Assembly (NCBI RefSeq): GCF_003990445.1
Contig: NZ_REEZ01000001.1
Location: forward strand, 124,001 to 188,000
DNA: 64,000 nucleotides
From: Pararhodobacter zhoushanensis
GTDB taxonomy: Bacteria > Pseudomonadota > Alphaproteobacteria > Rhodobacterales > Rhodobacteraceae
Direction of reading: 5' to 3'
Below the pieces are notes generated by a model, which worked only from the letters and a program-made list of their open reading frames with translations, made no database searches and was not told the DNA's origin. This document shows, piece by piece, positions 48,231 through 57,351 of the stretch. Numbering within the stretch: the stretch's first letter is position 1; every line of letters begins with the position of its first letter. The translations under genes and the position numbers were made by a program.

Positions 48231-49118
48231 ATGACGCAGGACCGATCACTGGCTGACAAGACGCTCTTCATCACCGGCGGGTCGCGCGGGATCGGGCTTG
48301 CGATTGCGCTGGCTGCCGCGCGCGATGGGGCCAATGTTGCCATCGCCGCCAAGACGGTGACAGCGCAGCCCACCCTGCCCGGCACGATCTATGACGCGGC
48401 CGAGGCTATCGAGGAAGCGGGCGGCAAGGCGCTGCCGCTTGTGTGCGATGTCCGCGACGAGGCGATGGTCGCGCAGGCGGTGCAGCAAACGGTCGAGCGG
48501 TTCGGTGGCATCGACATTTGCGTCAACAACGCCAGCGCGATCAACCTGTCGGGCACGCAGGATATCAGCATGAAGCGGTTCGACCTGATGCAGCAGGTCA
48601 ACACGCGGGCGACGTTCATGGTGTCCAAGCTGTGTCTGCCGCATCTGAGGAAATCGGCCAACCCGCATATTCTGGTGCTCTCGCCGCCGCTGGACCTGCA
48701 GGGCAAGTGGTTCAAGGATCACCCGGCCTATACGCTGTCGAAATTCGGCATGTCGCTATGCGTGCTGGGGCTGAGCGCGGAACTCGCACCCGCAGGGATC
48801 GCGGTCAACGCGCTCTGGCCGATGACAGCCATCGACACCGCCGCCGTGCGCAACCTGCTGGGCGGTGCGGCGCTGGCCTCGGTCAGCCGGACGCCGCAAA
48901 TCATGGCGGACGCGGCGCATGCGATCCTGACGCGGGACGCGCGCGCATCGACGGGGATGTTCTTTATCGATGAAGAGGTTCTGCGCGCCGAGGGTGTCAC
49001 CGACTTCGATCGCTACACTGTCTCGCCCGGCTCGGCACTGGCGCGCGATCTGTTCGTGCCGGATGCCTCGGCGGACCGGTCGGTGGCCACGCTGATCAAT
49101 TCGCTGTCGGGGATGTAG
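48231..49118 (+). CDS. SDR family oxidoreductase (HSDL2-like)
   Basis: A 295-aa SDR. The cofactor motif is TGGSRGIGLAIA near residue 15, then CVNNASAINLSGT near 100 and the active-site YTLSKFGMS near 169. The extended C-terminus and the 'SPPLDLQGKWFKDH' region resemble HSDL2/citronellol-dehydrogenase-like SDRs. It follows the FAH-family gene and is convergent with MocR, with 25 nt between stops. Confidence 0.85.
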   Translation: MTQDRSLADKTLFITGGSRGIGLAIALAAARDGANVAIAAKTVTAQPTLPGTIYDAAEAIEEAGGKALPLVCDVRDEAMVAQAVQQTVERFGGIDICVNNASAINLSGTQDISMKRFDLMQQVNTRATFMVSKLCLPHLRKSANPHILVLSPPLDLQGKWFKDHPAYTLSKFGMSLCVLGLSAELAPAGIAVNALWPMTAIDTAAVRNLLGGAALASVSRTPQIMADAAHAILTRDARASTGMFFIDEEVLRAEGVTDFDRYTVSPGSALARDLFVPDASADRSVATLINSLSGM

Positions 49119-49143
49119 TCCAGAGCCGGGTCAGGCGCGCCCC

Positions 49144-50544
49144 TCACCCATCGACCGGCGAACTGGGATTGGCCAGCAACGCGTTCATGTCATCCAGCGC
49201 CTTGAGAAAGAGCTCGTCAGAGGCGCAGGTATTGACCGACAGACGCACGGCATTCGGCGCGCTGCAATTGGGCAGGGCGAATTCATCGGCGGGCTTGATC
49301 AGGATGTCGCGCTTCTCGCAGGCCATGGCGAACCGCGAGGCGCGCCATCCCTGCGGCATATTGAGATAGACAAAGGGCGCATCCTCGCGCCACCGCAGAT
49401 CCCAGGCCCCCAGCGCATTGACCGCCAAACGGGTGCGCTTTGCCGTCGCCTCGATCACCCGGTCCCGGATGCCCTGCGCCGCGCCGCTGGTAATCAGCGC
49501 GTGGCACAGATCCAGTATGGGCTGCGCCACCCCGTAGAACGAGCTTTGCGCGACTTGCCGCAAGTCCTTTTCCCGTCCGACCGGGGCGATGGCATAGCCA
49601 AACCGCAAGGCTCCGCTGACAGATTTGGTCAGCGACGACACGAAATAGCTTTGTTCCGGCAACATCGACCGATAGCTGGGAATGTCACTGGGGGCGGTGG
49701 TGTGGCAATCATCCTCGATGATGGTGACATCCAGTTGCCGGGCAATCTCGGCGATCTCCTGTTTGCGCCGCAGGCTGGTGCGGATGGTGGTGGGGCTGTG
49801 CACTTCAGCCGCCGTCAGCAGGATACGGCCGCCATGCGTGCGGCAGGCCTGCTTGAAGGCTTCGGGCAGAATACCCTCGTCATCCATCGGCAGCCCGACA
49901 GTCTGCGCGCGGAGCAGGCGCGCGGCGTGGCGGGTGCCGGGATAGCCCAGCTCCTCGGTCATGATGATCGGGTTGTGACCGCTGAGTTCCGCCTGAAGCG
50001 TCAGCAGGCAACAATTCTGCGCGCCGTTGCCCAGGACGATATCCTCTGGCCCGGCACCTCCCAGGCGTTGCTGATCGACCCACGCGGTCACGGCGGTGCG
50101 GGCCTCAAGATCGGTTTCGGCGGTCGGGTAGTTGATGTGGCGCCGCCGATGGCTTTCCGCGAGCTTGATCAGCGCCGCGTCGATGATCCGCCCCTGCCCT
50201 ACATCCGGCACCCGGCTGCTGCGGAAATCCACCACCGTATCGACGGGCAGATTGACCAAAGCGGTGACGCCCTCGCTTTTAACCGCGCGTCCCGCCGCAA
50301 CAAAGGTGCCGCGCCCGACCTCCGCCTGAAGCCGCCCCTCTTCGGTGAGCAGCGTATACGCCCGCGCGACGGTGCCCGGCGTGACCTGCACCCGGTAGGC
50401 AAGGTCACGCACCGGCGGCAGCTTCATCCCCGGTGTCAGCTGCCCCGATGCGATGCCTTCACGCAGCGCCTGCGCCAGCGCTTTGTACTTGGCTTTTCCG
50501 GTGATCGGCCCCTCGGGCTGCCAAATTGTGTCAGGTACAATCAT
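49144..50544 (-). CDS. MocR-type GntR/aminotransferase regulator
   Basis: A 466-aa regulator with an N-terminal winged-helix GntR domain (about 15-80, MKLPPVRDLAYRVQVTPGTV) and a class-I aminotransferase-like domain. The PLP Lys is in SSLTKSVSGALRFGYA near residue 305 and the ring Asp in IIEDDCH near 272. MocR proteins sense PLP or amino-acid adducts. The ATG at 50544 is preferred over an upstream TTG at 50577. An ATTGTGTCA-type site lies just inside and another 54 bp upstream, so autoregulation is likely. Divergent from the DUF1127 gene. Confidence 0.85.
   Translation of the reverse strand: MIVPDTIWQPEGPITGKAKYKALAQALREGIASGQLTPGMKLPPVRDLAYRVQVTPGTVARAYTLLTEEGRLQAEVGRGTFVAAGRAVKSEGVTALVNLPVDTVVDFRSSRVPDVGQGRIIDAALIKLAESHRRRHINYPTAETDLEARTAVTAWVDQQRLGGAGPEDIVLGNGAQNCCLLTLQAELSGHNPIIMTEELGYPGTRHAARLLRAQTVGLPMDDEGILPEAFKQACRTHGGRILLTAAEVHSPTTIRTSLRRKQEIAEIARQLDVTIIEDDCHTTAPSDIPSYRSMLPEQSYFVSSLTKSVSGALRFGYAIAPVGREKDLRQVAQSSFYGVAQPILDLCHALITSGAAQGIRDRVIEATAKRTRLAVNALGAWDLRWREDAPFVYLNMPQGWRASRFAMACEKRDILIKPADEFALPNCSAPNAVRLSVNTCASDELFLKALDDMNALLANPSSPVDG
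50525..50541. promoter_or_regulatory. Putative MocR site 1 (ATTGTGTCA)
   Basis: ATTGTGTCAGGTACAAT lies within the first codons of the MocR gene. It shares ATTGTGTCA and the outer ATTGT/ACAAT symmetry with a second site at 50599. Confidence 0.45.
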
Positions 50545-50598
50545 TTTGTAGCGCCCGCCCCGCTTCTTTTGTATCAAATGATCGTACTGATTTCGAAG

Positions 50599-50614
50599 AT
50601 TGTGTCAACACAAT
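50599..50614. promoter_or_regulatory. Putative MocR site 2 (ATTGTGTCA)
   Basis: ATTGTGTCAACACAAT is an almost perfect palindrome in the divergent gap between MocR and the DUF1127 gene, 18 bp before the DUF1127 start. Distance to site 1 is 74 bp, start to start, about seven helical turns. Confidence 0.5.
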
Positions 50615-50631
50615 ACGCAAGGGATGACCCC

Positions 50632-50859
50632 ATGTCACGTTCACTTCACGCCGCTCAACTTGCGCTCCTGAACAATCAGGCCGGCCTGCCCTCGGCAGCA
50701 CGCGCGCTGATCGTCCTGGCTGTTGTGATGACCAAATGGGACCGCCACCGGCGCACGCGCAAAGCGCTTCATCGCCTTGAGCCGCATCTGTTGAAGGATA
50801 TCGGGCTTTCCCGCGACGACGCCTATATCGAGGCCACCAAGCCGTTCTGGCGCGACTGA
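50632..50859 (+). CDS. DUF1127 domain protein
   Basis: A 75-aa basic protein with the Arg/Leu-rich DUF1127 segment near its end (RTRKALHRLEPHLLKDIGLS). Small DUF1127 proteins in alphaproteobacteria affect RNA turnover and phosphate or stress responses. The start at 50632 has AAGGGATGA upstream. Divergent from and probably controlled by the MocR regulator. Confidence 0.8.
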   Translation: MSRSLHAAQLALLNNQAGLPSAARALIVLAVVMTKWDRHRRTRKALHRLEPHLLKDIGLSRDDAYIEATKPFWRD

Positions 50860-50864
50860 ACCGG

Positions 50865-50893
50865 CGATGCGCAGGATTTGCGTCGGCGCATCG
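50865..50893 (+). terminator. Hairpin between DUF1127 and ArsC/Spx-like genes
   Basis: CGATGCGC and GCGCATCG enclose 13 nt just past the DUF1127 stop. There is no T-run, so it may be an attenuator or mRNA stabiliser rather than a full terminator. Confidence 0.35.
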
Positions 50894-50940
50894 GGTCCGG
50901 TACACCCGTGATGCCAGAGAGCACCACGGGAGAGCACGGC

Positions 50941-51270
50941 ATGATGATCTATGGACTGAACACCTGCGCCACATGCCAAAATGCCCGCAAAGCGCTGGAG
51001 TCGACGGGTAAAACGGTCGATTTCCGCGATATCCGGGCAGAGCCTTTGACCGAAACGGAACTGGCCGCCTTGATTGCCGAGTTTGGCGACCGGCTGGTTG
51101 ATCGCAAATCCAGCGACTACCGCGGGCTCAGCGCATGGCTGAAGAACTCCGAGGCCGAGGCCCAGATTGCCGCCCAGCCCAAGCTGATGACGCGTCCGGT
51201 CATCGAGGCGGATGGCGTGTGGTATCTGGGATGGGATGACGCGGTGCAACAAGCGCTGCTGACGGATTGA
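50941..51270 (+). CDS. ArsC/Spx/YffB family protein
   Basis: A 109-aa thioredoxin-fold protein with CATC near residues 10-13 (a CxxC redox pair), DYRGLS near 60 and the cis-Pro in MTRPVIE near 83. It resembles YffB/arsenate-reductase-like proteins. No arsenic genes are nearby, so a role in arsenate reduction is not supported. GGGAGAG lies upstream of the ATG. Confidence 0.82.
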   Translation: MMIYGLNTCATCQNARKALESTGKTVDFRDIRAEPLTETELAALIAEFGDRLVDRKSSDYRGLSAWLKNSEAEAQIAAQPKLMTRPVIEADGVWYLGWDDAVQQALLTD

Positions 51271-51491
51271 TCACCCAGGACACGGGCTGCGCACGACCGG
51301 GATCACCGCAACTATGGTGGCTGCGGACGCGATCGGGACCATATGGTGTGCAAGTTTGCCGCAGTGCAGGACTTCTCTCGTCCCAAGCCAAAAAAGCCCA
51401 AGGAATCACGTTCCCGTCATAGTAGCGTTTGCCCCAACAGGTTTGGGCTGAACCTGTCTTGGACTGCAACGGAACTCCGGGAACGTTTTCA

Positions 51492-53141
51492 ATGAGTGCT
51501 TTATCTCGACTCGTGGGCAGTTTTGCCGCACGCAGCAGAAAAGAAACCACAACGCCCCTGCGTCCCGTGACAGCTCGAGCAGCGGTTCTGGGCGCGGCGA
51601 TGGCCGGGATGGCTGCCACAGCCCTGCCCGCCTTGGCGCAGACGGGTTATACAGACACCTCTGCCGGACGCCCGGCGATGCGGGACGTTTCGGGGATGAT
51701 CATGCTGGATTACAGCACGATCACACTGTCGAACGGCGGCGCGTTCGATCTGTTTGGCGTGCACTACATGCAGCGCGCGAATGACTGGCTGTATTACGGC
51801 GTCGGGGCTTTTGCGCCCCTCGCGCGCGGCGATTACGGCGGCTTCTTCGGGGCGGATGCGACCCTTCACATCCAGCGCCAGATTGCCGGAAACTGGTTCG
51901 CCAACGCCGGTATTTCGGTTGGCGCGGCGGCGGGCGGCGCCAGCGTGGCCGGGATCCAGAGCCTGTCGGGCGACGGGCTTTACAGCCGGGCCTATGTTGG
52001 CCTGGGCTACACCTATCGCAACCTCAGCTTCGGCGTGAACTATGCGCGGGTCGCCATCGCCGGCTCGCCGATCAACGACTCGACGATCAATTTCTTCGTG
52101 CAACGCCCGTTCTCGTTCTCGGTCGGCTCTTACGGGGACGCGGGATCGGTGGTCAGCTCGGCGGATTTCGACGCACCCGCGCATGAGAACATCCTCTCGC
52201 TTCAGTTCAACAACTTCGCGCAGATCAACCCGACGGGCAGCTATACCGGGGATATCGGCGTTGCCTCGACCCAGTTCACCCACTTCCACAGCCCGAACCT
52301 TTATTCGTTCTTTGCCGTCGATATCGGCGTCACCGGCCTGCATTGGTACAATCAGGCCCATGGCGGCATCGGCACGCGGGTGGCGCTGTCGCCGAACGTC
52401 AATCTCTATGGCCAGATCGGTCTGGGCAGCAGCGGCTGGGTGACCGATACCGTCGATACCGGCCCCGGCTTCATCATCTACCCCAAGGCCATGCTCGAAT
52501 ACCTGTGGGGCAACGGCGTCGGTGCGACGGTCTCTGCCGGGTACCTCTATGCACCGATGGGAACCTCGCGCAACTGGACGCTGGGTCTGGGCCTGAACTA
52601 TCACCTGTCGCATTCGGAGAGCCAAGCGCGCAGCGCGCCCAACGGGCTGGACTACAGCCTGCGCGGCATTCGCCTGAACGTCTTTGGTCGCACGACGTCG
52701 AGCATCACCTACAATGGCCGCGAGAGCGATGGCATCAGCATGATCGCCGTGCAGGCTGACTATGCGCTCAACGATCACTGGTACATCGCCGGACAGATTG
52801 CGGCCGCGACGACGGCATTCCGGGGCTATGCCGGTTACGCCGAGGGCTTTGTGGGCGTCGGCTGGCAGAGCAACGCCTATGCGAATGGTCGGCTTCAGGC
52901 CTACGCGCAGCTGATGTATGGGTTGAATGATGTTGGCGTCGATGCCGCGCACGAGGTCGGCGCGTTGCTCTATCCCGCCGTTGGCGTGAGCTACCATCTC
53001 AACGAGCGCCTGTCGCTGTACAGCCAGTTGGGCGCGGCGGTGTCGCTGGGTCAGTATGTCGGATCGCATACCAACACGTTTGAGAATTACTCGATCGGCC
53101 TTGGGGTCACGTACCGCTTCTCGCTGCCGACACGCTCGTAG
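51492..53141 (+). CDS. Outer-membrane beta-barrel protein
   Basis: A 549-aa protein with a long signal peptide (residues 1 to about 50, hydrophobic run ending ALPALAQ). The mature part is made of alternating amphipathic strands with frequent Tyr, Gly and Asn (GLGYTYRNLSFGVNY, VGVSYHLNERLSLYS). The C-terminus ends LGVTYRFSLPTRS rather than in a terminal aromatic. A large beta-barrel or autotransporter-like barrel is inferred; ligand unknown. The 221-bp upstream gap holds its presumed promoter and nothing else recognised. Confidence 0.65.
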   Translation: MSALSRLVGSFAARSRKETTTPLRPVTARAAVLGAAMAGMAATALPALAQTGYTDTSAGRPAMRDVSGMIMLDYSTITLSNGGAFDLFGVHYMQRANDWLYYGVGAFAPLARGDYGGFFGADATLHIQRQIAGNWFANAGISVGAAAGGASVAGIQSLSGDGLYSRAYVGLGYTYRNLSFGVNYARVAIAGSPINDSTINFFVQRPFSFSVGSYGDAGSVVSSADFDAPAHENILSLQFNNFAQINPTGSYTGDIGVASTQFTHFHSPNLYSFFAVDIGVTGLHWYNQAHGGIGTRVALSPNVNLYGQIGLGSSGWVTDTVDTGPGFIIYPKAMLEYLWGNGVGATVSAGYLYAPMGTSRNWTLGLGLNYHLSHSESQARSAPNGLDYSLRGIRLNVFGRTTSSITYNGRESDGISMIAVQADYALNDHWYIAGQIAAATTAFRGYAGYAEGFVGVGWQSNAYANGRLQAYAQLMYGLNDVGVDAAHEVGALLYPAVGVSYHLNERLSLYSQLGAAVSLGQYVGSHTNTFENYSIGLGVTYRFSLPTRS

Positions 53142-53188
53142 GGGCGGCGCACGTCCCGCTCTGCTGCGGTGGCGCGACGAACGGATTG

Positions 53189-53221
53189 AACAGCCACCGC
53201 TTACCCGAGCGGTGGCTGTTT
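53189..53221. terminator. Bidirectional terminator overlapping the LysR stop codon
   Basis: A 13-bp perfect stem (AACAGCCACCGCT and complement) with a 6-nt loop between convergent genes. The last codons and stop of the minus-strand LysR gene lie within the hairpin. Confidence 0.8.
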
Positions 53222-54109
53222 GCTGCCAAGCCCCCGCACCATCGCAAGGAACGCCGCAAAGCCTGCCGACGGGTGGCGACGACCGGGGTAATACAGGCTG
53301 AAAGCCGGGCGCGGTGGCGTCCAGTCTTCGAGCAGACGGATCAGCCGACCAGAGGCGATATCCGCAGCGACATCCTGCTCGATGAAAAAGCCGATGCCCG
53401 ACCCGTCAAGAACGGCTGCACGGGCGATGGCGGCCTCGTCCACGGTCAGCCGGCCCTTGGCGTCGATCTGCGCGTGCTCGCCGTCTTTCTCAAATGGCCA
53501 GCGCAAGACTGCGCCGTTCGGCAACCGCACGCGCAGGCATTCGCCAAGCGGCAGCTCGGCCGGATTGGTCGGCGTGGGGTGGGTCAACAGCCAGTGCGGC
53601 GACACCACCACCGCAAACCGCTGCGGGGTTGGCAACGGCAGCGCGATCATGTCGCGCGGCACCAGATCGGCGGGGCGGATGCCCAGATCGAACCCCTCGG
53701 CCACGATGTCGACCAGCCGCCCTTCGGTCACCAGATCGACCTGCATCCGCGGATACTGCCGCAAGAAGGCCAGGACCGTTGGTGCGATCTCGCGACCCGC
53801 CTGAACCGACGCATTGATGCGCAACATCCCCGCTGGGATGTCGCGCTGTGAACGGGCGGTGTCCATGGCCGCGTGGATCTCGGCCAGCGCCGGGGTGATC
53901 CGTTCGACAAACGCCCGACCGGCCCCGCTGAGCGACACGCTGCGGGTGGTCCGGTTGAACAAACGCACGCCCAGACTGGCCTCCAGCCGCCCGATCGTGT
54001 GCGACAGGGCCGTGGTCGACAAGCCCAGCTCCAGCGCCGCCGCGCGAAAAGATCCGTGCCGCGCGATGCTCAGCACCGCCTCAAACCCTTTCAGCCCCGT
54101 CTCGGCCAT
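53201..54109 (-). CDS. LysR family transcriptional regulator
   Basis: A 302-aa LTTR. The N-terminal HTH is in residues 1-60 ([20 protein letters not shown], then [18 protein letters not shown]), followed by a periplasmic-binding-like effector domain. Subgroup resembles CrgA/DmlR-type regulators. It is divergent from the NTF2-like/aldo-keto reductase pair and likely controls it. The start at 54109 places the HTH at the usual distance. Confidence 0.88.
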   Translation of the reverse strand: MAETGLKGFEAVLSIARHGSFRAAALELGLSTTALSHTIGRLEASLGVRLFNRTTRSVSLSGAGRAFVERITPALAEIHAAMDTARSQRDIPAGMLRINASVQAGREIAPTVLAFLRQYPRMQVDLVTEGRLVDIVAEGFDLGIRPADLVPRDMIALPLPTPQRFAVVVSPHWLLTHPTPTNPAELPLGECLRVRLPNGAVLRWPFEKDGEHAQIDAKGRLTVDEAAIARAAVLDGSGIGFFIEQDVAADIASGRLIRLLEDWTPPRPAFSLYYPGRRHPSAGFAAFLAMVRGLGSKQPPLG

Positions 54110-54204
54110 TATCCCGATCCCGTCACCACCTGATGCCGATTTATCCCGATTATCGGGCCGACCGTCGAGCCCTATCTTTCCCACAGCACAGAAAGGACAG
54201 ACCC

Positions 54205-54525
54205 ATGCAGCTTCCCGCTTCGATCCAGACCTATTTCACCGCCCAACCGCCGCAGGATGGCGTTGCCTTTGCCGCAGCTTTTACCGACGGAGCTGTCGTC
54301 CATGACGAGGGCAACCAACACCGCGGGCCTGAGGAAATCCGCCGCTGGTGGCTGGCGTCAAAGGCCAAGTACCGCCACCATGCCGAGCCCCTCTCGCTGC
54401 GCGAGGCTGACGGCGAAGCGGTGGTGCAGGCGCGGGTCACCGGTGATTTTCCCGGCAGCCCGGCGGTCCTGACCTTTACCTTCGCATTGGAAGGCGGGCG
54501 CATCGCCGCGCTGAAGATCGGCTGA
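54205..54525 (+). CDS. NTF2-like (SnoaL) domain protein
   Basis: A 106-aa cone-shaped alpha+beta barrel protein. The pattern [20 protein letters not shown] then IRRWW is typical of SnoaL-like polyketide-cyclase/steroid-isomerase-fold proteins. AAAGGA precedes the ATG. First gene of the pair divergent from LysR. Confidence 0.75.
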   Translation: MQLPASIQTYFTAQPPQDGVAFAAAFTDGAVVHDEGNQHRGPEEIRRWWLASKAKYRHHAEPLSLREADGEAVVQARVTGDFPGSPAVLTFTFALEGGRIAALKIG

Positions 54526-54603
54526 TCCCGCCCTGCCATGCGTGCGATTATCAAAGGCATAACTTCGGCGTATAGAGGGGGGACCACCATACCGGAGAAC
54601 ACG

Positions 54604-55428
54604 ATGCAGTCTGTCACCGCCCATGGCGCAAAGATCCCCGCACTGGGGTTTGGCGTGTTTCGCATGTCCGAAGCCGAGGTCGAAGCCGTCATCCCTGCCG
54701 CATTGGAGGCCGGTTTCCGGCATTTCGACACCGCGCAGATCTATGAAAACGAGGCTGGCCTTGGCCGGGCGCTTGCCGCCGCCGGGGCGCAGCGCGACAC
54801 GCTGTTTCTGACCACCAAGGTCTGGGTCTCGAACTATAGCGACGACAGGTTTCTGGCCTCGGTTGATGAAAGTCTGGAGAAGCTGGGCGTCGCGCAGGTG
54901 GATCTGCTGCTTGCCCATTGGCCCGGCGACGCGGTGCCGGTGGCGCAACAGATCGACTGGCTGAACGCGGCGCAGGCCGCGGGCAAGACGCGCTTTATCG
55001 GCGTGAGCAACTACAACCGTGCGCAACTGCGCGACGCGGTTGCGTTGAGCGCGGCACCGATCATCACCAACCAGATCGAGATGCATCCCTACCTCGATCA
55101 ATCCGCCATGGTGACACTGGCGCAACAAACCGGCACCAGCCTGACCGGCTATTACGCCATGGCCAATGGCGCGGTGCCGCACGAGTCTGTGCTGGGCGAG
55201 ATCGGGGCGCGCTTTGGCAAGACGGCGGCGCAGGTCGGTTTGCGCTGGATGGTGCAACAAGGGTTCATTGTGCTGTCGAAGACCGCGACGCCCGCGCGGG
55301 TGCCCGAGAATATCGACATCTTCGATTTCGCCCTCAGCGACGCTGACATGGCGACGATTGCCAGCCTCTCGCGTCGCGATGGCCGGATCGTCAGTCCGCC
55401 GGGCCTGTCGCCGGACTGGAACGCATAA
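54604..55428 (+). CDS. Aldo/keto reductase
   Basis: A 274-aa NADPH-dependent AKR similar to 2,5-diketo-D-gluconate reductases. The catalytic tetrad is visible: Asp in FDTAQIY, the Tyr of the same motif, Lys in TTKVW near 72 and His in LAHWPG near 103. The phosphate-binding KTATPARVPENI is near 231. GGAG precedes the ATG. Second gene of the LysR-controlled pair. Confidence 0.88.
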   Translation: MQSVTAHGAKIPALGFGVFRMSEAEVEAVIPAALEAGFRHFDTAQIYENEAGLGRALAAAGAQRDTLFLTTKVWVSNYSDDRFLASVDESLEKLGVAQVDLLLAHWPGDAVPVAQQIDWLNAAQAAGKTRFIGVSNYNRAQLRDAVALSAAPIITNQIEMHPYLDQSAMVTLAQQTGTSLTGYYAMANGAVPHESVLGEIGARFGKTAAQVGLRWMVQQGFIVLSKTATPARVPENIDIFDFALSDADMATIASLSRRDGRIVSPPGLSPDWNA

Positions 55429-55439
55429 GCACCACGTCA

Positions 55440-55477
55440 GCCCCCGGCACGCCGCGTTCGCGGGTGCTGCCGGGGGC
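55440..55477. terminator. GC-rich hairpin between convergent genes
   Basis: GCCCCCGGCA and TGCCGGGGGC form a 10-bp stem with an 18-nt loop between the aldo/keto reductase and the ABC permease. No T-run is adjacent, so strength is uncertain. Confidence 0.5.
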
Positions 55478-55495
55478 CGGTGCCGGGGCGCGTGA

Positions 55496-56374
55496 TCAGA
55501 TCTTCTTGACCGTCGGGTCCAGCAAGACGCGGATCGACTCGCCCAATGCGTTGAAGGCCAGCGCGGTGAAGAGGATGGCAAAGCCCGGCGCGTACATCTG
55601 GGTCGGGGCGATTTCGATATAAGAATAGGCCCGCGCCAGCATGCCGCCCCAGCTGGCCTCGGGTGCCTGAACGCCCAATGACAGGAAGCTCAGCCCCGCC
55701 TCGGCCAGCAGTGCCACGGCCAGTAGCAGCGTCACCTCGACGATAACCGGCTGGATCGCGTTGGGCAGGATGTGCTTGCGGATCAGGTGGAACCGCGAGG
55801 CCCCGAAACCCACCGCCGCATCGACATAGAGCGCGCTTTTCACCACCAGCGTCTGTGCCCGCATCGTGCGCGCCAGATACGGAGCAAAGGCGAAGCCGAC
55901 GGCGAGCATGGCGTTGGTCAGCCCGATCCCCAGCGCGCCGGTGATCGCAACGGCCAGCACGATCGGCGGAAAGGCCAGAATGGCGTCGATCACACGGCTG
56001 ACCGCCTCATCGATCCAGCCGCCGACAAAGCCGATGAACACACCGACCGGCACGCCGATCAACACGGCGATGCCCACCGCCAGCCCGCTGGCATAGAGCG
56101 CATTGCCCGCGCCATACATCAGCCGCGACAGCGTATCGCGACCCAGATCGTCGGTGCCCAGCCAATGCTCACCCGACGGATCGGCGAGCATGTTCATGAT
56201 GTTCTGGTCGGTCGGCGAATACGGCGCCAGAAACGGCGCCAGCACAGCCCCCAACACCAGAATGATGAGATAGGTCAATGCAAGCGCCGCGCGCATATCG
56301 CTGCGCATCCAGCGCCAGACCGAGAACCGCGCCGGGCCTGCCGGTACGGGGGTCGTTACCGTTGCATCTGTCAT
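55496..56374 (-). CDS. Peptide-type ABC transporter permease (DppC-like)
   Basis: A 292-aa inner-membrane permease of the OppC/DppC type. The conserved HWLGTDDLGRDTLSRLMYG is near residue 70 and the EAA loop (GASRFHLIRKHILPN) near 194. It is the last gene of the five-gene transporter operon and overlaps the DppB-like gene by 4 nt. Confidence 0.9.
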   Translation of the reverse strand: MTDATVTTPVPAGPARFSVWRWMRSDMRAALALTYLIILVLGAVLAPFLAPYSPTDQNIMNMLADPSGEHWLGTDDLGRDTLSRLMYGAGNALYASGLAVGIAVLIGVPVGVFIGFVGGWIDEAVSRVIDAILAFPPIVLAVAITGALGIGLTNAMLAVGFAFAPYLARTMRAQTLVVKSALYVDAAVGFGASRFHLIRKHILPNAIQPVIVEVTLLLAVALLAEAGLSFLSLGVQAPEASWGGMLARAYSYIEIAPTQMYAPGFAILFTALAFNALGESIRVLLDPTVKKI

Positions 56375-57327
56375 GTCGAAGCCGCCACTCTGGGATCGAG
56401 GATCGAATTGAGAACATCCACCAGCAGGTTGACGAAGATCACCAGCACCACCAACACCAGCGCCACGCCCTGCACGACGGGGAAGTCCTTGTTCAGGGCG
56501 GAATAGCTGATCAGCGAGCCGACACCGGGCACGGCAAACACCGACTCGACGATCACCGCCGACGAGAACAGCAGGTTGAACTGCAAGCCCGCGATGGTCA
56601 GCATCGTCGCTGCCACGTTGCGCAAACCATGCCGCCAGAGCACCGCCGCCGGTCTGAGCCCCTTGGCACGCAGCGTGCGGATGAACTGCGAGCTGAGCAC
56701 CTCGAGCAGGGCCGAGCGCACTTGCCGCGTCAGCACCGCCGTGACGTTGGTCGACAACGCCAGTGCCGGAAGCGTGGCGTAATAGATCGCGCCCAGCGGG
56801 TCTTCAAAGATCGAAACCGCCCCGGTTGCCGGGAACAGTCTCCAGTCAAGGGCCAGAGCGGAAACAAGGATGATACCGAGCCAGAAGTTCGGCACCGCGA
56901 CGCCCAGCGACGCGAGGCTGGTAATCGCCTTGTCCAGCCGCGTGCCCTGCCGGGTCGCGGCCAGAATCCCCAAGGGGATCCCGGTAATCGCACCCAGAAA
57001 CAGCGCGTAGAAAACCAAGAGCAGCGTATGGGGAAGGCGCATGCTGATCAGGCGGCTGACCTCTTCATTCGAGAACAGCGAACGGCCTAAATCGAAGTGC
57101 AGCGCGTTCCACAACCAGTGCCCGTATTGCACCCAGAACGGCTGATCGAAGCCGTAGAGCGCGCGGATCTCGTTGATCCGCGCCTCGGTTGCGAACTCGC
57201 CAGCCAGCGTGACTGCGGGATCGCCCGGCATCAGAAACACCAGCGCGAACACCACGAAGGTCGCGATGATCATCACCGGGATCAGCTGAGCCAGCCGCCG
57301 CAGTACCATTTTGCCTACGCCGTGCAT
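56371..57327 (-). CDS. Peptide-type ABC transporter permease (DppB-like)
   Basis: A 318-aa OppB/DppB-type permease with six TM helices. Seen: FLMPGDPA near residue 31, LYGFDQPFWVQYGHWL near 58, and the EAA-loop region FIRTLRAKGLRPAAVLWRHG near 203. GGGGAGGGA precedes the ATG. Follows the binding protein by 24 nt. Confidence 0.9.
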   Translation of the reverse strand: MHGVGKMVLRRLAQLIPVMIIATFVVFALVFLMPGDPAVTLAGEFATEARINEIRALYGFDQPFWVQYGHWLWNALHFDLGRSLFSNEEVSRLISMRLPHTLLLVFYALFLGAITGIPLGILAATRQGTRLDKAITSLASLGVAVPNFWLGIILVSALALDWRLFPATGAVSIFEDPLGAIYYATLPALALSTNVTAVLTRQVRSALLEVLSSQFIRTLRAKGLRPAAVLWRHGLRNVAATMLTIAGLQFNLLFSSAVIVESVFAVPGVGSLISYSALNKDFPVVQGVALVLVVLVIFVNLLVDVLNSILDPRVAAST

Positions 57328-57351
57328 GGCGTCCCTCCCCTACTGCCGTGC

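Noticed and set aside
50941-51270. Arsenate reductase arsC
   Set aside because: The fold fits, but the CATC site and lack of ars genes favour a YffB/Spx-like protein.
54550-54580. loxP-like string ATAACTTCGGCGTATAG
   Set aside because: Only part of one arm matches and there is no inverted second arm.
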